Below, in pieces: positions 52,744-61,900 of a stretch of 64,000 nt of DNA (positions are counted from its first letter, which is position 1; every line of letters begins with the position of its first letter). Under the pieces are notes generated by a model. It did not search any database, was not told where the DNA came from, and saw nothing but the letters and a program-made list of their open reading frames with translations. The position numbers were made by a program, and so were the translations under genes. The DNA lies in assembly GCF_005116505.1 (NCBI RefSeq), contig NZ_SWBR01000001.1:868001-932000 (forward strand), read 5' to 3'. The stretch is from Pedobacter polaris. Its GTDB lineage: Bacteria; Bacteroidota; Bacteroidia; Sphingobacteriales; Sphingobacteriaceae.

Positions 52744-52787
52744 TTACCGCGACCTTAAGGCGACATTACGGCGACCTTACCGCGACT
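52744..52787. repeat. 11-bp tandem repeat, four units
   Basis: TTACCGCGACC, TTAAGGCGACA, TTACGGCGACC and TTACCGCGACT follow each other without gaps. The GC-rich units contrast with the AT-rich gene start just upstream. No coding role is seen. Confidence 0.7.
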
Positions 52788-52814
52788 TGTGTTCGTGTCT
52801 GCTCCTATACTAGT

Positions 52815-52955
52815 CCCATACAAAGTCGTACCTAGTTCGTATTTGCTGCTGCCCAACGTTTGCTTTTGTTGTAGGCAGTAGGCCCAGATTCGACATTTCA
52901 CCGAAGAAAAGACGAACCAGATACGACGCAGGTACGACTTTGGTAATAGCTTGGT
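52815..52955. mobile_element. Small inverted-repeat element (MITE-like)
   Basis: CATACAAAGTCGTACCTAG then TTCGTATTTG near 52818-52845 is an approximate inverted copy of CCAGATACGACGCAGG then TACGACTTTGGTAAT near 52916-52945. The core AAAGTCGTACC/GGTACGACTTT (52822-52832, 52931-52941) is perfect. The ~130-bp unit has no ORF worth noting. Short elements of this form are usually non-autonomous transposon derivatives, but no target duplication was identified. Confidence 0.4.
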
Positions 52956-53046
52956 ATAACGGAGAAAGCACCAAATGACGATGAAACGATAGCCCCTGTC
53001 ATGAGCCTGTCCAAGCACCTTTTATTAAGTGCAAGCGCACAACCTT

Positions 53047-53612
53047 GCCTCGGCTCATCGCCACCGAGAGGCTCCTTCGTTTTTCACGGTTATCATTTTA
53101 GGGGTGTTCAAGATTGCTGCGCAATATCTCCTTGATGATAAAGAAGCAAACAATCAAGAAAGAACGATGCTTCTGCCCACAAGCTTACGCATGGCCCGCC
53201 GTTCTTTCATCCTTGCGCTCTTTGGGACAGTGGGGAATAGGAAGAATGGGTACTTTTGGTTAGAAACCATGCCTTGCTCCTTCGACAAGTTATGGGAAAA
53301 CATGTAGGCTACCGTTTATTGCAGCAACTCTCCCTTCTTTCCAACATTGATAGCAGGCAGGGCTTATCCAGCAACGGAAGAAAAACTGGCAAATGAGGGC
53401 TTGAGGGAGGGAAAAGGCATAGCTGTTTTGCCCTTCAGCAAAACCGTAGCCTGTGTTTGCCAGTTTTGTGAAGGGCTAGAGCGCAAGGTTGCCTAGGAGA
53501 AGCCGAAAGGGTTTGCCTTCTTTGCCCTTCAAAATGCAAGGCATTCTTGAACACCCCTAAAATATACGCACGTGAAAAACAGGTTGCCTCGCGGCAAAGA
53601 GCGTTTAGAGTT
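53047..53612. mobile_element. Non-coding element with terminal inverted repeats, copy 1
   Basis: The left end (CCGAGAGGCTCCTTCGTTTT then TCACG..., then ATTTTAGGGGTGTTCAAG, about 53064-53112) is the approximate inverse of the right end (CTTGAACACCCCTAAAAT then ...CGTGAAAAACAGG then TTGCCTCGCGG, about 53547-53597). The ~450-bp core is shared with copy 2 at 53676-54196 at high identity. Frames inside it are short and lie on both strands, so it is non-coding. It looks like a miniature transposable element or a large palindromic repeat. Confidence 0.5.
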
Positions 53613-53675
53613 AGTTATTTAGGTGTCAAGCTGAGCCTGTCGAAGTATCTTTAGTTAGCGTCAACGCATAGGCCT

Positions 53676-54196
53676 GCCTCGGCTCGCCGCCGCCGAGAGG
53701 CTCTTTCTTTTCTCTTGATAGAAAAGAAACAAAAGATCAAGAAAGAACGATGCTTCCGCCCGCAAGGCTATCGCATGGCCCGCCGTTCTTTCATCCTTGC
53801 GCTCTTTGGGACAGTGGGAAATAGGAAGAATGGGTGCTTTTGGTTAGAAACCATGCCTTGCTCCTTCGGCAAGTTATGGGAAAACATATAGGCTACTGTT
53901 TATTGCAGCAACTCTACCTTCTTTCCAACGTTGATAGCAGGCAGGGCTTATCCAGCAACGGAAGAAAAACTGGCAAATGAGGGCTTGAGGGAGGGAAAAG
54001 GCATAGCTGTTTTGCCCTTCAGCAAAACCGTAGCCTGTGTTTGCCAGATTTGTGAGAGGACTAGAGCGCAAGGTTGCCTAGGAGAAGCCGAAGGGTTTGC
54101 CTTCTTTGCGCCTCAAAATGCAACGCATTCTTGAACACCCCTAAAATATAAGAACGTGAAAAACAGGTTGCCTCGCGGCAAAGAGCGTTTAGAGCT
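53676..54196. mobile_element. Non-coding repeat element, copy 2
   Basis: The core from ACGATGCTTCCGCCCGCAAG (53747) to GGCAAAGAGCGTTTAGAG (about 54196) matches copy 1 with an offset of about 583 bp. The left end differs: TTTTCTCTTGATAGAAAAGA replaces the TTTTTCACG...GTGTTCAAG terminal repeat, so this copy has lost or exchanged one end. A GTCAAGCTGAGCCTGTCGAA unit (53623) separates the copies. Confidence 0.5.
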
Positions 54197-54280
54197 AGTT
54201 CTTCAGTTGCCATGCCTGTCGAAGACCATGTAAAACATTTATGTAGACTAAACACTAGCTCATACCTTTCAACACCCTTT

Positions 54281-54410
54281 GTCAGTCTGAGCCTGTCGAA
54301 GACCCTTACAGCTTTGTATGTTTCACCACCCTTGTCAGCCTGAGCCTGTCGAAGACCCTTAAAGCATTTTATGTTTAGCACCCCTTGTCAGTCTGAGCCT
54401 GTCGAAGACC
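54281..54410. repeat. 53-bp tandem repeat carrying GTCAG-CTGAGCCTGTCGAAGACC
   Basis: GTCAG[TC]CTGAGCCTGTCGAAGACC starts at 54281, 54334 and 54387, exactly 53 bp apart, with a degenerate earlier unit near 54206 (TTGCCATGCCTGTCGAAGAC). The core is a variant of repeat part B (GTCATCCTGAGCCTGTCGAA) found in the 24.9-34 kb region. There are no genes between 52672 and 54535. Confidence 0.7.
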
Positions 54411-54535
54411 ATGCGATAAATACCCACCCTTCGCAATCGCCTAAGCTTGTCTCAAATACCCCCTTATAATGTCGCTTTAACGGTTGGTTAATTACTCCTT
54501 ATTCAGCAAATTTGTGTGGTACATTCATTACTCTT

Positions 54536-55369
54536 ATGAAAGCGATTAAATTAGTTATCTTACTTATGGTTATGGCAAATCATTTAGCTCAGGCACAAGA
54601 CACAGGAAAATATGCAACCGTAAATGGCTTAAAAATGTATTATGAAATTCATGGTACAGGTAGTCCATTGGTTTTAATTCATGGCGGAGGCTCAACCATC
54701 TACACTAATTTTGGGCGGATTATCCCCTTCTTGGCCAAAACACATCAGGTAATTGCGGTAGAGCTGCAAGCACATGGCCATTCTGGAGATAGAGCTGCGC
54801 CAGAAACTTTTCAGCAAGATGCAGATGACGTTGCTGCCTTACTTAAACACTTAAACATAGCAAAAGCAGATATTTTTGGATTTAGCAATGGTGGGCAAAC
54901 CACAATGGAAATAGGCATGCGCCATCCAAATATGGTAAATAAACTAATTGTAGCCTCTGCATTTTATAAAAGAGATGGCGCACCTGCCGGATTTTGGGAA
55001 ATGATGGCAAATGCAAAATTTAGTGATATGCCGCAAGTTTATAAAGATGAGTTCCTTAAAGTAAACAACAATCCTGCAGCACTGATGAATATGTTTACCA
55101 AAGATTCGCAACGCATGCAAAACTTTAAAGATTGGAAAGCAGCAGATTTAAAGGCCATTAAAGCTCCTGTATTGGTGTTAATTGGCGATCAAGATTTACC
55201 AACGCCAGAACATGCGGTAGAAATGTATCGCCTTTTCGAAAAAGGTCGTTTGGCCATTTTACCAGGCACGCATGGAAGTTATTTAGGTGAGATCATGACA
55301 AGTAATCCTAACCTAGAAACGCTACAATATTTTACTGCAGTGCTGAATGAATTTCTGGCAGCCAAATAA
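54536..55369 (+). CDS. Exported alpha/beta-hydrolase fold enzyme
   Basis: A 277-aa protein from the ATG at 54536 (MKAIKLVILLMVMANHLAQA, signal). An upstream ATG at 54512 would precede the signal. Motifs: oxyanion region VLIHGGGSTIYTNFG, nucleophile elbow IFGFSNGGQTTM (Ser in GFSNGG), acid in VLVLIGDQDLPTP, and His in LPGTHGSYLG. This is the full catalytic set of an esterase or lactonase-like hydrolase. It is a stand-alone gene just after the repeat block; substrate unknown. Confidence 0.88.
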   Translation: MKAIKLVILLMVMANHLAQAQDTGKYATVNGLKMYYEIHGTGSPLVLIHGGGSTIYTNFGRIIPFLAKTHQVIAVELQAHGHSGDRAAPETFQQDADDVAALLKHLNIAKADIFGFSNGGQTTMEIGMRHPNMVNKLIVASAFYKRDGAPAGFWEMMANAKFSDMPQVYKDEFLKVNNNPAALMNMFTKDSQRMQNFKDWKAADLKAIKAPVLVLIGDQDLPTPEHAVEMYRLFEKGRLAILPGTHGSYLGEIMTSNPNLETLQYFTAVLNEFLAAK

Positions 55370-55445
55370 AACAAGCTTAAGAAAACAGCGCACCATTTCA
55401 CAAGTTCACACATAACAAAACTATGTTTACCTGTTGCGGTAAAAA

Positions 55446-55492
55446 TTTGGAAAATAACTTAAAATAAATATATTTGTATGTACACACATACC
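55446..55492 (+). promoter_or_regulatory. Promoter and palindrome upstream of the sulfatase
   Basis: TTTG (55446-55449), a 19-nt spacer and TATATTTG (55469-55476) match the Bacteroidota promoter consensus, placing the start near 55482. Overlapping it, GTATGTACACACATAC is an inverted repeat (GTATGT/ACATAC). A related TTTGTACATG sits at the same position relative to the promoter before susC at 58994, so both may be sites for the neighbouring GntR regulator. Confidence 0.6.
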
Positions 55493-55527
55493 ATCAAAGT
55501 TTTAAGCAATTTTGTGAAACCAAATTT

Positions 55528-57075
55528 ATGGCTGCGAGTAAAAACCCCTTCTTTCTCAAATTTTGTGCGCTACTGTTCTTAGGGATACCATTGCTAAGAG
55601 CTACGGCCTATGCCCAGCTTAAAAAACCAAACGTAATTGTAATTGTAGCAGATGACCATGCTTATCAGGCCATCAGCGCCTATGGATCCAAGCTCATTCA
55701 CACCCCAAACATAGATCGTATTGCAAAAGAAGGGATGTTAATGAAAGAAGCTGCGGTAACCAACTCCGTCTGCAGCCCCAGTAGGGCAGTGTTGTTGACA
55801 GGAAAATATTCCCATCTCAATGGGATGAAAGACAATGGTACTTATTTTAATGGGGCGCAAGAAACATTACCAAAAATTTTCAAAAGGAATGGCTATCATA
55901 CCGCAATAGTAGGCAAATGGCACCTGTTTAGTACACCAACAGGTTTCGACTATTGGAATATCTTACCAGATCAAGGTAATTACTACAACCCAGCCTTTAA
56001 AAAGAATGGCAAAGACACCACCTATACCGGCTACGTAAGTGATGTGATTACAGATATGGCGCTAGACTGGATCACCAAGAATAAAGATGAGGCCCCATTT
56101 TTTTTAATGTTGCACCACAAGGCGCCGCACCGAAATGTAATGCCGCCATTAAAATACCTAGACAAATTTAACGACCAGAAATTTAAGTTGCCTGTTAATT
56201 TTTATGATGATTACCAAGGCAGGAAAGCTTTACAAATACAACAGGTAACCATGAAAGATCATTTGGATATCCGTTATGACAGTAAAATACCCTGTGATAC
56301 CTGCCCCATTAATAACGTAAATGACTGGGCACCTGCGGAGTACGAAAGAGAGATACAACGACTAAAACCAGAAGAGCGAAAAATATGGGATGCCGCTTAC
56401 CAAAAGGAGTACGCCATTTTTAAAACCTTACATACAAAAGATGAGGTAGTAAGATTTCAATTTCAACGCTACATGGAGGATTACCTGCGAGTGGTTAATT
56501 CTTTAGATGATAACATTGGAAGGGTACTGCAGTACCTGCAAGACCAACATTTGGCAGAAAATACCATCGTGGTTTACCTCTCTGATCAAGGATTTTATTT
56601 GGGAGAGCATGGCCTGTACGACAAGCGGTTTATGTACACAGAATCGTTTAGAACACCAATGATGATCAAATATCCAGCTGGTTTTAAAGGGGGGCAAAAA
56701 ACGAGTGCTGCTGTACTTAACCTAGACATTGCACCAACTTTATTAGACCTTTCTGGGATCAATGTTCCCAAGGATATGCAGGGTGCTTCAATGAAAAAGC
56801 TCCTTACTACAGGCAAGGATAAGGATTGGAGAAAAGAAGTGTATTACCATTATTATGAAAAATCTTTCGGCTTAACCAAACATTATGGCATAAAAACAGA
56901 AAGGTATAAATTGATACATTTTTACGATCCGGTTGATGCTTGGGAGTTATACGACCTTAAAAGAGACCCAACAGAGATGCACAACTTATATAACGATCCA
57001 AAACAAGCAGCACTCCTTATAACTTTAAAAGAAAGGTTAACAGCTTTGCAAATAAAGTATAAAGACGAGCCCTAA
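55528..57075 (+). CDS. Sulfatase (formylglycine-dependent)
   Basis: Removes sulfate esters from a glycan or small molecule in the periplasm. The ATG at 55528 gives a signal (PFFLKFCALLFLGIPLLRAT then AYAQ) and fits the promoter, whose -7 box overlaps the earlier ATG at 55474. Motifs: VIVIVADDHAYQAI (metal Asp residues), SVCSPSRAVLLTG (Cys82, the CxPSR site that needs maturation to formylglycine), GKWHLF, and YLSDQGFYLGEHGLYDKRFM. Length from this start is 515 aa. No sulfatase-maturating enzyme gene is in the window. Likely the first gene of the third locus. Confidence 0.92.
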   Translation: MAASKNPFFLKFCALLFLGIPLLRATAYAQLKKPNVIVIVADDHAYQAISAYGSKLIHTPNIDRIAKEGMLMKEAAVTNSVCSPSRAVLLTGKYSHLNGMKDNGTYFNGAQETLPKIFKRNGYHTAIVGKWHLFSTPTGFDYWNILPDQGNYYNPAFKKNGKDTTYTGYVSDVITDMALDWITKNKDEAPFFLMLHHKAPHRNVMPPLKYLDKFNDQKFKLPVNFYDDYQGRKALQIQQVTMKDHLDIRYDSKIPCDTCPINNVNDWAPAEYEREIQRLKPEERKIWDAAYQKEYAIFKTLHTKDEVVRFQFQRYMEDYLRVVNSLDDNIGRVLQYLQDQHLAENTIVVYLSDQGFYLGEHGLYDKRFMYTESFRTPMMIKYPAGFKGGQKTSAAVLNLDIAPTLLDLSGINVPKDMQGASMKKLLTTGKDKDWRKEVYYHYYEKSFGLTKHYGIKTERYKLIHFYDPVDAWELYDLKRDPTEMHNLYNDPKQAALLITLKERLTALQIKYKDEP

Positions 57076-57115
57076 AATGCTACCCATTCTATTTTCAAAC
57101 CCATATTCCAATTAA

Positions 57116-57958
57116 ATGATGAAACGAATTGCTTTACTAATCCTCCTATTGGTAGCTGTGACAGGCTCACTTTGTGCCCAGCAACTAAATGTAGCAACTT
57201 ATAACCTGCGTTATGATAACCAATCAGACTCTGTTGCGGGCAATGGTTGGCGTTTGCGCTATCCTGTTATTGCCCAACTCATTAAGTTCAATGAACTGGA
57301 TGTTTTTGGCGTGCAGGAAGGTTTTCACCACATGTTAAATAACCTTTCGGATAGTTTACCTGGTTACAAATGGATTGGTGTAGGAAGAGATGGAGGGCAA
57401 AAAGGCGAGCATTCGGCCATATATTACAAAGAGGCAAAGTTTAAACTTTTAAAAAGTGGTAATTTTTGGCTTTCACCAACTGATACCGAAAAGCCAAATG
57501 TAGGTTGGGATGCTGCGCTAACTCGGGTGTGTACCTGGGCACAATTTAAGGAGATTAAAACAGGGTTTGTGTTTAATTTTTTTAACGTACACATGGACCA
57601 TGTGGGTTTACTAGCTCGACGTGAAAGTGCCAAACTCATCATGGCTAAAATGAAACAGATGACGGGCAACACGCCTACCATTCTAACAGGAGATTTTAAT
57701 ACAGATCAAAATTCTGAGGCTTATCAAACGCTAAATGAATCGGGCTTGTTAAAAGATAGTTTTGTTTTATCGCCCATAAAACTGGCTACAGGACCTACTT
57801 TTAATGGTTTTAAGATTGAAAGTAAAAGTAATGCCCGTATTGATCATGTTTTTGTAACCAAGCAATTTAAGGTAAAACGCTATGGCATATTAACCAATTT
57901 ATTTAATGGCAAATTGCCCTCAGATCACTATCCTGTGGTGGTTACGTTAAATTATTAG
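57116..57958 (+). CDS. Endonuclease/exonuclease/phosphatase-fold enzyme, exported
   Basis: A 280-aa protein with signal IALLILLLVAVTGSLCAQ (second Met at 57119 also possible). EEP-fold motifs occur in order: LNVATYNLRYDN, FGVQEGFHHML (metal Glu), FFNVHMDHVGLLARRESAKL, ILTGDFNTDQNSEAYQ, RIDHVFV and LPSDHYPVVVTL. In glycan loci such proteins are probably phosphodiesterases or phosphatases, not nucleases (inference). It follows the sulfatase by 40 bp in one operon and ends 7 bp from the convergent GntR gene. Confidence 0.9.
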   Translation: MMKRIALLILLLVAVTGSLCAQQLNVATYNLRYDNQSDSVAGNGWRLRYPVIAQLIKFNELDVFGVQEGFHHMLNNLSDSLPGYKWIGVGRDGGQKGEHSAIYYKEAKFKLLKSGNFWLSPTDTEKPNVGWDAALTRVCTWAQFKEIKTGFVFNFFNVHMDHVGLLARRESAKLIMAKMKQMTGNTPTILTGDFNTDQNSEAYQTLNESGLLKDSFVLSPIKLATGPTFNGFKIESKSNARIDHVFVTKQFKVKRYGILTNLFNGKLPSDHYPVVVTLNY

Positions 57959-57965
57959 CCAGAGA

Positions 57966-58694
57966 TTAATCTCTTCGGCTTTCTACGGTATATACAAAGC
58001 TATCGGCCCTGTAATAGCCCAGGTTAAATTCAATTGGTCTATCTCCTTGATCGTAAACAAAGCGTTTCCTCACCAAAATGGCAGAACCAGGCTCTACCTC
58101 TAGTTTGGCACTGATAAATTTATCCGCTTCTTTTGCACTTATCTCTTCTTTAGACAGATTGGCAACCACAGAGTGGTCCTTTTCTAAGATTTCATAAAGC
58201 GGGCGTTTAAAATCTTCTTCCCCCGTTAAGCCAACTCTAGGATGGAAATAAGAAATAAAGTAAACAAACGGACCTTCTAATCTTCCTCTTAATCGCTCTA
58301 ACTTTAAAACCTTTTTATCGGCACTAATGTCAAAAAAGTGGGCCAGTTTTTCATCTGGCGTTACCCAGCTAATGTGAAGCTCAAAGTTCTTGATTGGAAT
58401 GCCCCTAGCTTGCATTTCTTGAGAAAAACTTAACCAATTGTTAGATTTAGAGCTCACAGAAACCTCTGCAACCTTAGTTCCAATGCCCTTTTTTCTAATC
58501 AGTAAGCCCTCATAAACCAATTTATTTAAGGCCTGCCTTAATGTTGTTCTAGAAATGGCCAACTGTTTAGCCATGTCTACCTCATTAGGAAGAAACTTTG
58601 TAGCGTACTGTGGATCCTTAATTAGATTTCGCAACAATTCCTCTGCCTGTATGTGTAATGGAATGTGGCTTTTGTGGTCAATAGAAAATTTCAT
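57966..58694 (-). CDS. GntR/HutC-family transcriptional regulator
   Basis: From the ATG at 58694 the protein has 242 aa (58712 would add six residues). The N-terminal winged helix is IPLHIQAEELLRNLIKDPQY, LPNEVDMAKQLAISRTTLRQ and ALNKLVYEGLLIRKKGIGT. A UTRA ligand-binding domain follows (VLKLERLRGRLEGPFVYFIS, AILVRKRFVYDQGDRPIEFN). UTRA regulators usually bind a sugar phosphate. It lies between the convergent sulfatase operon and the divergent susC, so it probably controls both (inference). Unusual, since most such loci use HTCS, SusR or sigma/anti-sigma control. Confidence 0.92.
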   Translation of the reverse strand: MKFSIDHKSHIPLHIQAEELLRNLIKDPQYATKFLPNEVDMAKQLAISRTTLRQALNKLVYEGLLIRKKGIGTKVAEVSVSSKSNNWLSFSQEMQARGIPIKNFELHISWVTPDEKLAHFFDISADKKVLKLERLRGRLEGPFVYFISYFHPRVGLTGEEDFKRPLYEILEKDHSVVANLSKEEISAKEADKFISAKLEVEPGSAILVRKRFVYDQGDRPIEFNLGYYRADSFVYTVESRRD

Positions 58695-58752
58695 CTGAAT
58701 GTTAACAAGCAATTAAGCTAATAAAAAATTATATAGCAAAAGTAAATAAATA

Positions 58753-58798
58753 TTTGTTTTTAATAAGAATGTTTATATGTTTGTACATGACCATTGTA
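58753..58798 (+). promoter_or_regulatory. Promoter and candidate GntR site upstream of susC
   Basis: TTTG (58753-58756), a 19-nt spacer and TATGTTTG (58776-58783) match the consensus. The region also has widely spaced arms GTTTATA (58771) and TATAAAC (58797), and TGTACA next to the -7 box, like the sulfatase promoter. The untranslated leader would be about 200 nt. The leader region 58800-58993 shows no recognised riboswitch. Confidence 0.55.
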
Positions 58799-58993
58799 TA
58801 AACCCTTAATATCCTCAGTATGAAATTGGTAAAACCCTATTCAAAAAGAAAGGAAACATTGGATGTCAATATTCGCAATGTTTCTGATTTACCTTAAGTA
58901 ATTCGAATGCCGAAGTACCATACTTCATGATCAATACCAAAAGCCTACAATCAAATTCAAGTATTAAACCAAATTGAGTTAGCATTATTAATT

Positions 58994-61900
58994 ATGAAAT
59001 CATTTTTACTTAATCGCCTCAGCAAAAAAGAACTGAACCAATCTAGTTTGCTGTCGCACAATTCTGAGCTGCACCACAGGCCTTCGCGCTACAAGCTGCA
59101 GCCGTTTAAATTATTAGTCTGTTCTATCTTTTTAATGTGCTGCATAGGTAGTGCAGCCTTTGCCCAAACGGTGAAGATTACAGGAACTGTAAAAGATGAT
59201 ACAGGATCACTGCCAGGGGTAGGAGTTACCGTAAAAGGGACTAAAAATGCAACCACTACTGCAGCAGATGGAAAATTTGCCATTACCGCCAATGTTGGAG
59301 AAACGCTTGTATTTACCATGATTGGTTATAAAACCAATGAAGTTATTATCACCAATCAGACACAAATAGATGTTACCTTAACTTCTACTGCCTCAGATCT
59401 AAATGAAGTGGTTGTAGTAGGTTATGGTTCACAGAAAAAATCAACCTTAACAGGCGCTGTTTCAGTTATAACTTCCAAAGAAATTGTAACTACAAAGAAC
59501 GAGAATGTTCAGAATATGTTAACGGGTAAAATTGCGGGTGTTCGTGTGGTACAAAATAGTAGTGAGCCCGGAAGTTTCAATACCACTTTTGATGTAAGGG
59601 GTTTAGGCTCTCCATTGGTAGTAATTGATGGGGTAGTTAGAAACAATTTTTCACGTTTAAGCGCAGAAGACATTGAAAGTATTACCGTACTAAAAGATGC
59701 ATCTGCCGCTATTTATGGGGTTCGCTCTGCAAATGGGGTGGTTTTAATTACCACAAAAAAAGGAGCAAAAGGATCGGTACAGTTAAACTATAATGGTTCT
59801 TACTCGGTTCAAAGACCTTCTTACATGCCAAAATCGGTTGATATTTTTCAATACATGACTTTGGCCAACGAAATTCAAATGCACAACATTGGAGCTGGCG
59901 TAAAAGGAACTACCCGTTTCACTGCGGCAGATTTTGAGGCTTATAGGTCAGGTGCTAAAGTTGCTTCAGATTGGAATGGAACAGTATTGAGATATTCTGC
60001 TCCTCAACAACAGCATGATATCAGCGCATCTGGCGGAAGCGAAAACACCAATTATTTTGCAAGTTTGGGCATTCAAGATCAAGATGGTTTTTTTAAATCG
60101 GATGACCTAAAGTATAAACGCTACAACCTAAGGACAAACCTAACGAGCAAGCTTTCCAAAAATTTAACCTTTGATGTGAATTTAAATGGAATTATTGACC
60201 AAAAGAACCAACTCTTAGAAGACACCTACTGGGTAATTAGAAGTACTTGGTACCAAGCACCAACTGAACCTATTTTTGCAAATGGCAATAGAGAATATTT
60301 AGCAAACGTACCAAGTTCATTAAATGCTTATGCACATGCCAATGCAGATGTAAGTGGTTATAAAATTCTGCAAAACAAATGGTTCCAATCTACCACAAGT
60401 TTAACTTACGACCTGCCTTTTATTAAAGGTTTAAGTTTAAAAGGTTTGTTTAGCTATGATTACCAAGTTGCTACTAACAAGATTTATAACAAAACCTATA
60501 ATTTATACACCTATACTGCAGCAACCAATACTTATAATCCCTTCTTACAAAAATCTCCATCTACCATTAGAAGAGAGTTTTATGAGTACCCAACAAGCTT
60601 ATTCCAAGGATCAGCTAATTACAACAAATCTTTTGGTTCACACAACGTAAGCGGATTGGTATTGTATGAAACAAGTACCTTAAAAGGAGACAATTTTCAA
60701 GCGCAAAGAGAGCTTTCTATCCCAGTTGATCAATTATTGGCAGGTAATAGCTTAAATCAAATTGGATCAATGTCTACCAACCAGCTTAACCTGTTCGAAA
60801 ACAAAACCGCTTCCTATGTTGGAAAGTTCACCTATGATTATGCGGGTAAATATTTAGCAGAATTTGGTTTTAGAACAGATGGCTCTTCTAAATTTACGGC
60901 AAATAAACAATATGGTTTCTTCCCTTATGGTTCTGTAGGTTACCGCATATCAGAAGAAAAATTCTGGAAAGATTCGCCACTTAAATTTATCAATACCTTT
61001 AAATTTCGCGGTTCTTATGGTAAGCTAGGAGATGATGGTTCTTTAACTTATCAATTCCTTACAGGTTATACCTATCCATCTACAGGAACACCTACTGCTA
61101 CGCCTGCAGGGTCGGTATTTGATGGAAATTTCATCAACGGCGCTACAAGCAGGGGCTTAGCCAATCCTTTTATCAGCTGGATAGAAGCCAAAACACTTGA
61201 TATTGGTGTTGATGCTGAAGCTTGGAATGGTTTAATTGGCTTCTCGTTAGATTATTTTGTAAGAAACAGAAGCGGATTATTGGCTACACAAGCTACTACG
61301 TTACCCGATGTTGTGGGCGCTAATTTCCCTCAAGAAAACCTAAATGGTGACCGTTCTAGAGGTATCGATTTAGAAATTAACCATCGCAATCAATTGGGTA
61401 AATTCTTCTATTCTGTTAAAGGTACAATGGGCATTACCCGTACCATGAACACTACCCGTGTTGCTGCCCGAGCTGGTAACTCTTACCTCAATTGGAACAA
61501 TAGCACCTTTACCCAAAACCGCTGGAATAACTTGTATTGGGGTTATGGCGCAACTGGACAATTTGAGGATTGGAATGCCATTAGAAACAGTTCTATTTAT
61601 GTGCCAAGAAACACTGTTGTAGGTGATTATAGATATGAAGATTGGAATGGAGATGGAAATATAAATATTTTAGATAACCACCCAATTTCTACTTCTGGCT
61701 TACCTACCCTAACCTACGGTTTAACTTTGGCAGCAAGTTATGGCGCATGGGATTTCAATACCACCATCAGTGGTGCTGGTAATGTTTACGTTTCTTACTT
61801 TGAACAGTTAAATACCCCACTTTGGGCAGGCGGTAATGCTTTAGAGCAATTCTTAGATAGGTACCATCCTGCAGACCCAACAGCAGATCCATATGATCCA

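Noticed and set aside
53029..54381. Several open frames of 65-106 codons inside the duplicated repeat block
   Set aside because: They occur on both strands, overlap one another and follow the repeat structure; none has a protein-like start or recognisable motif.
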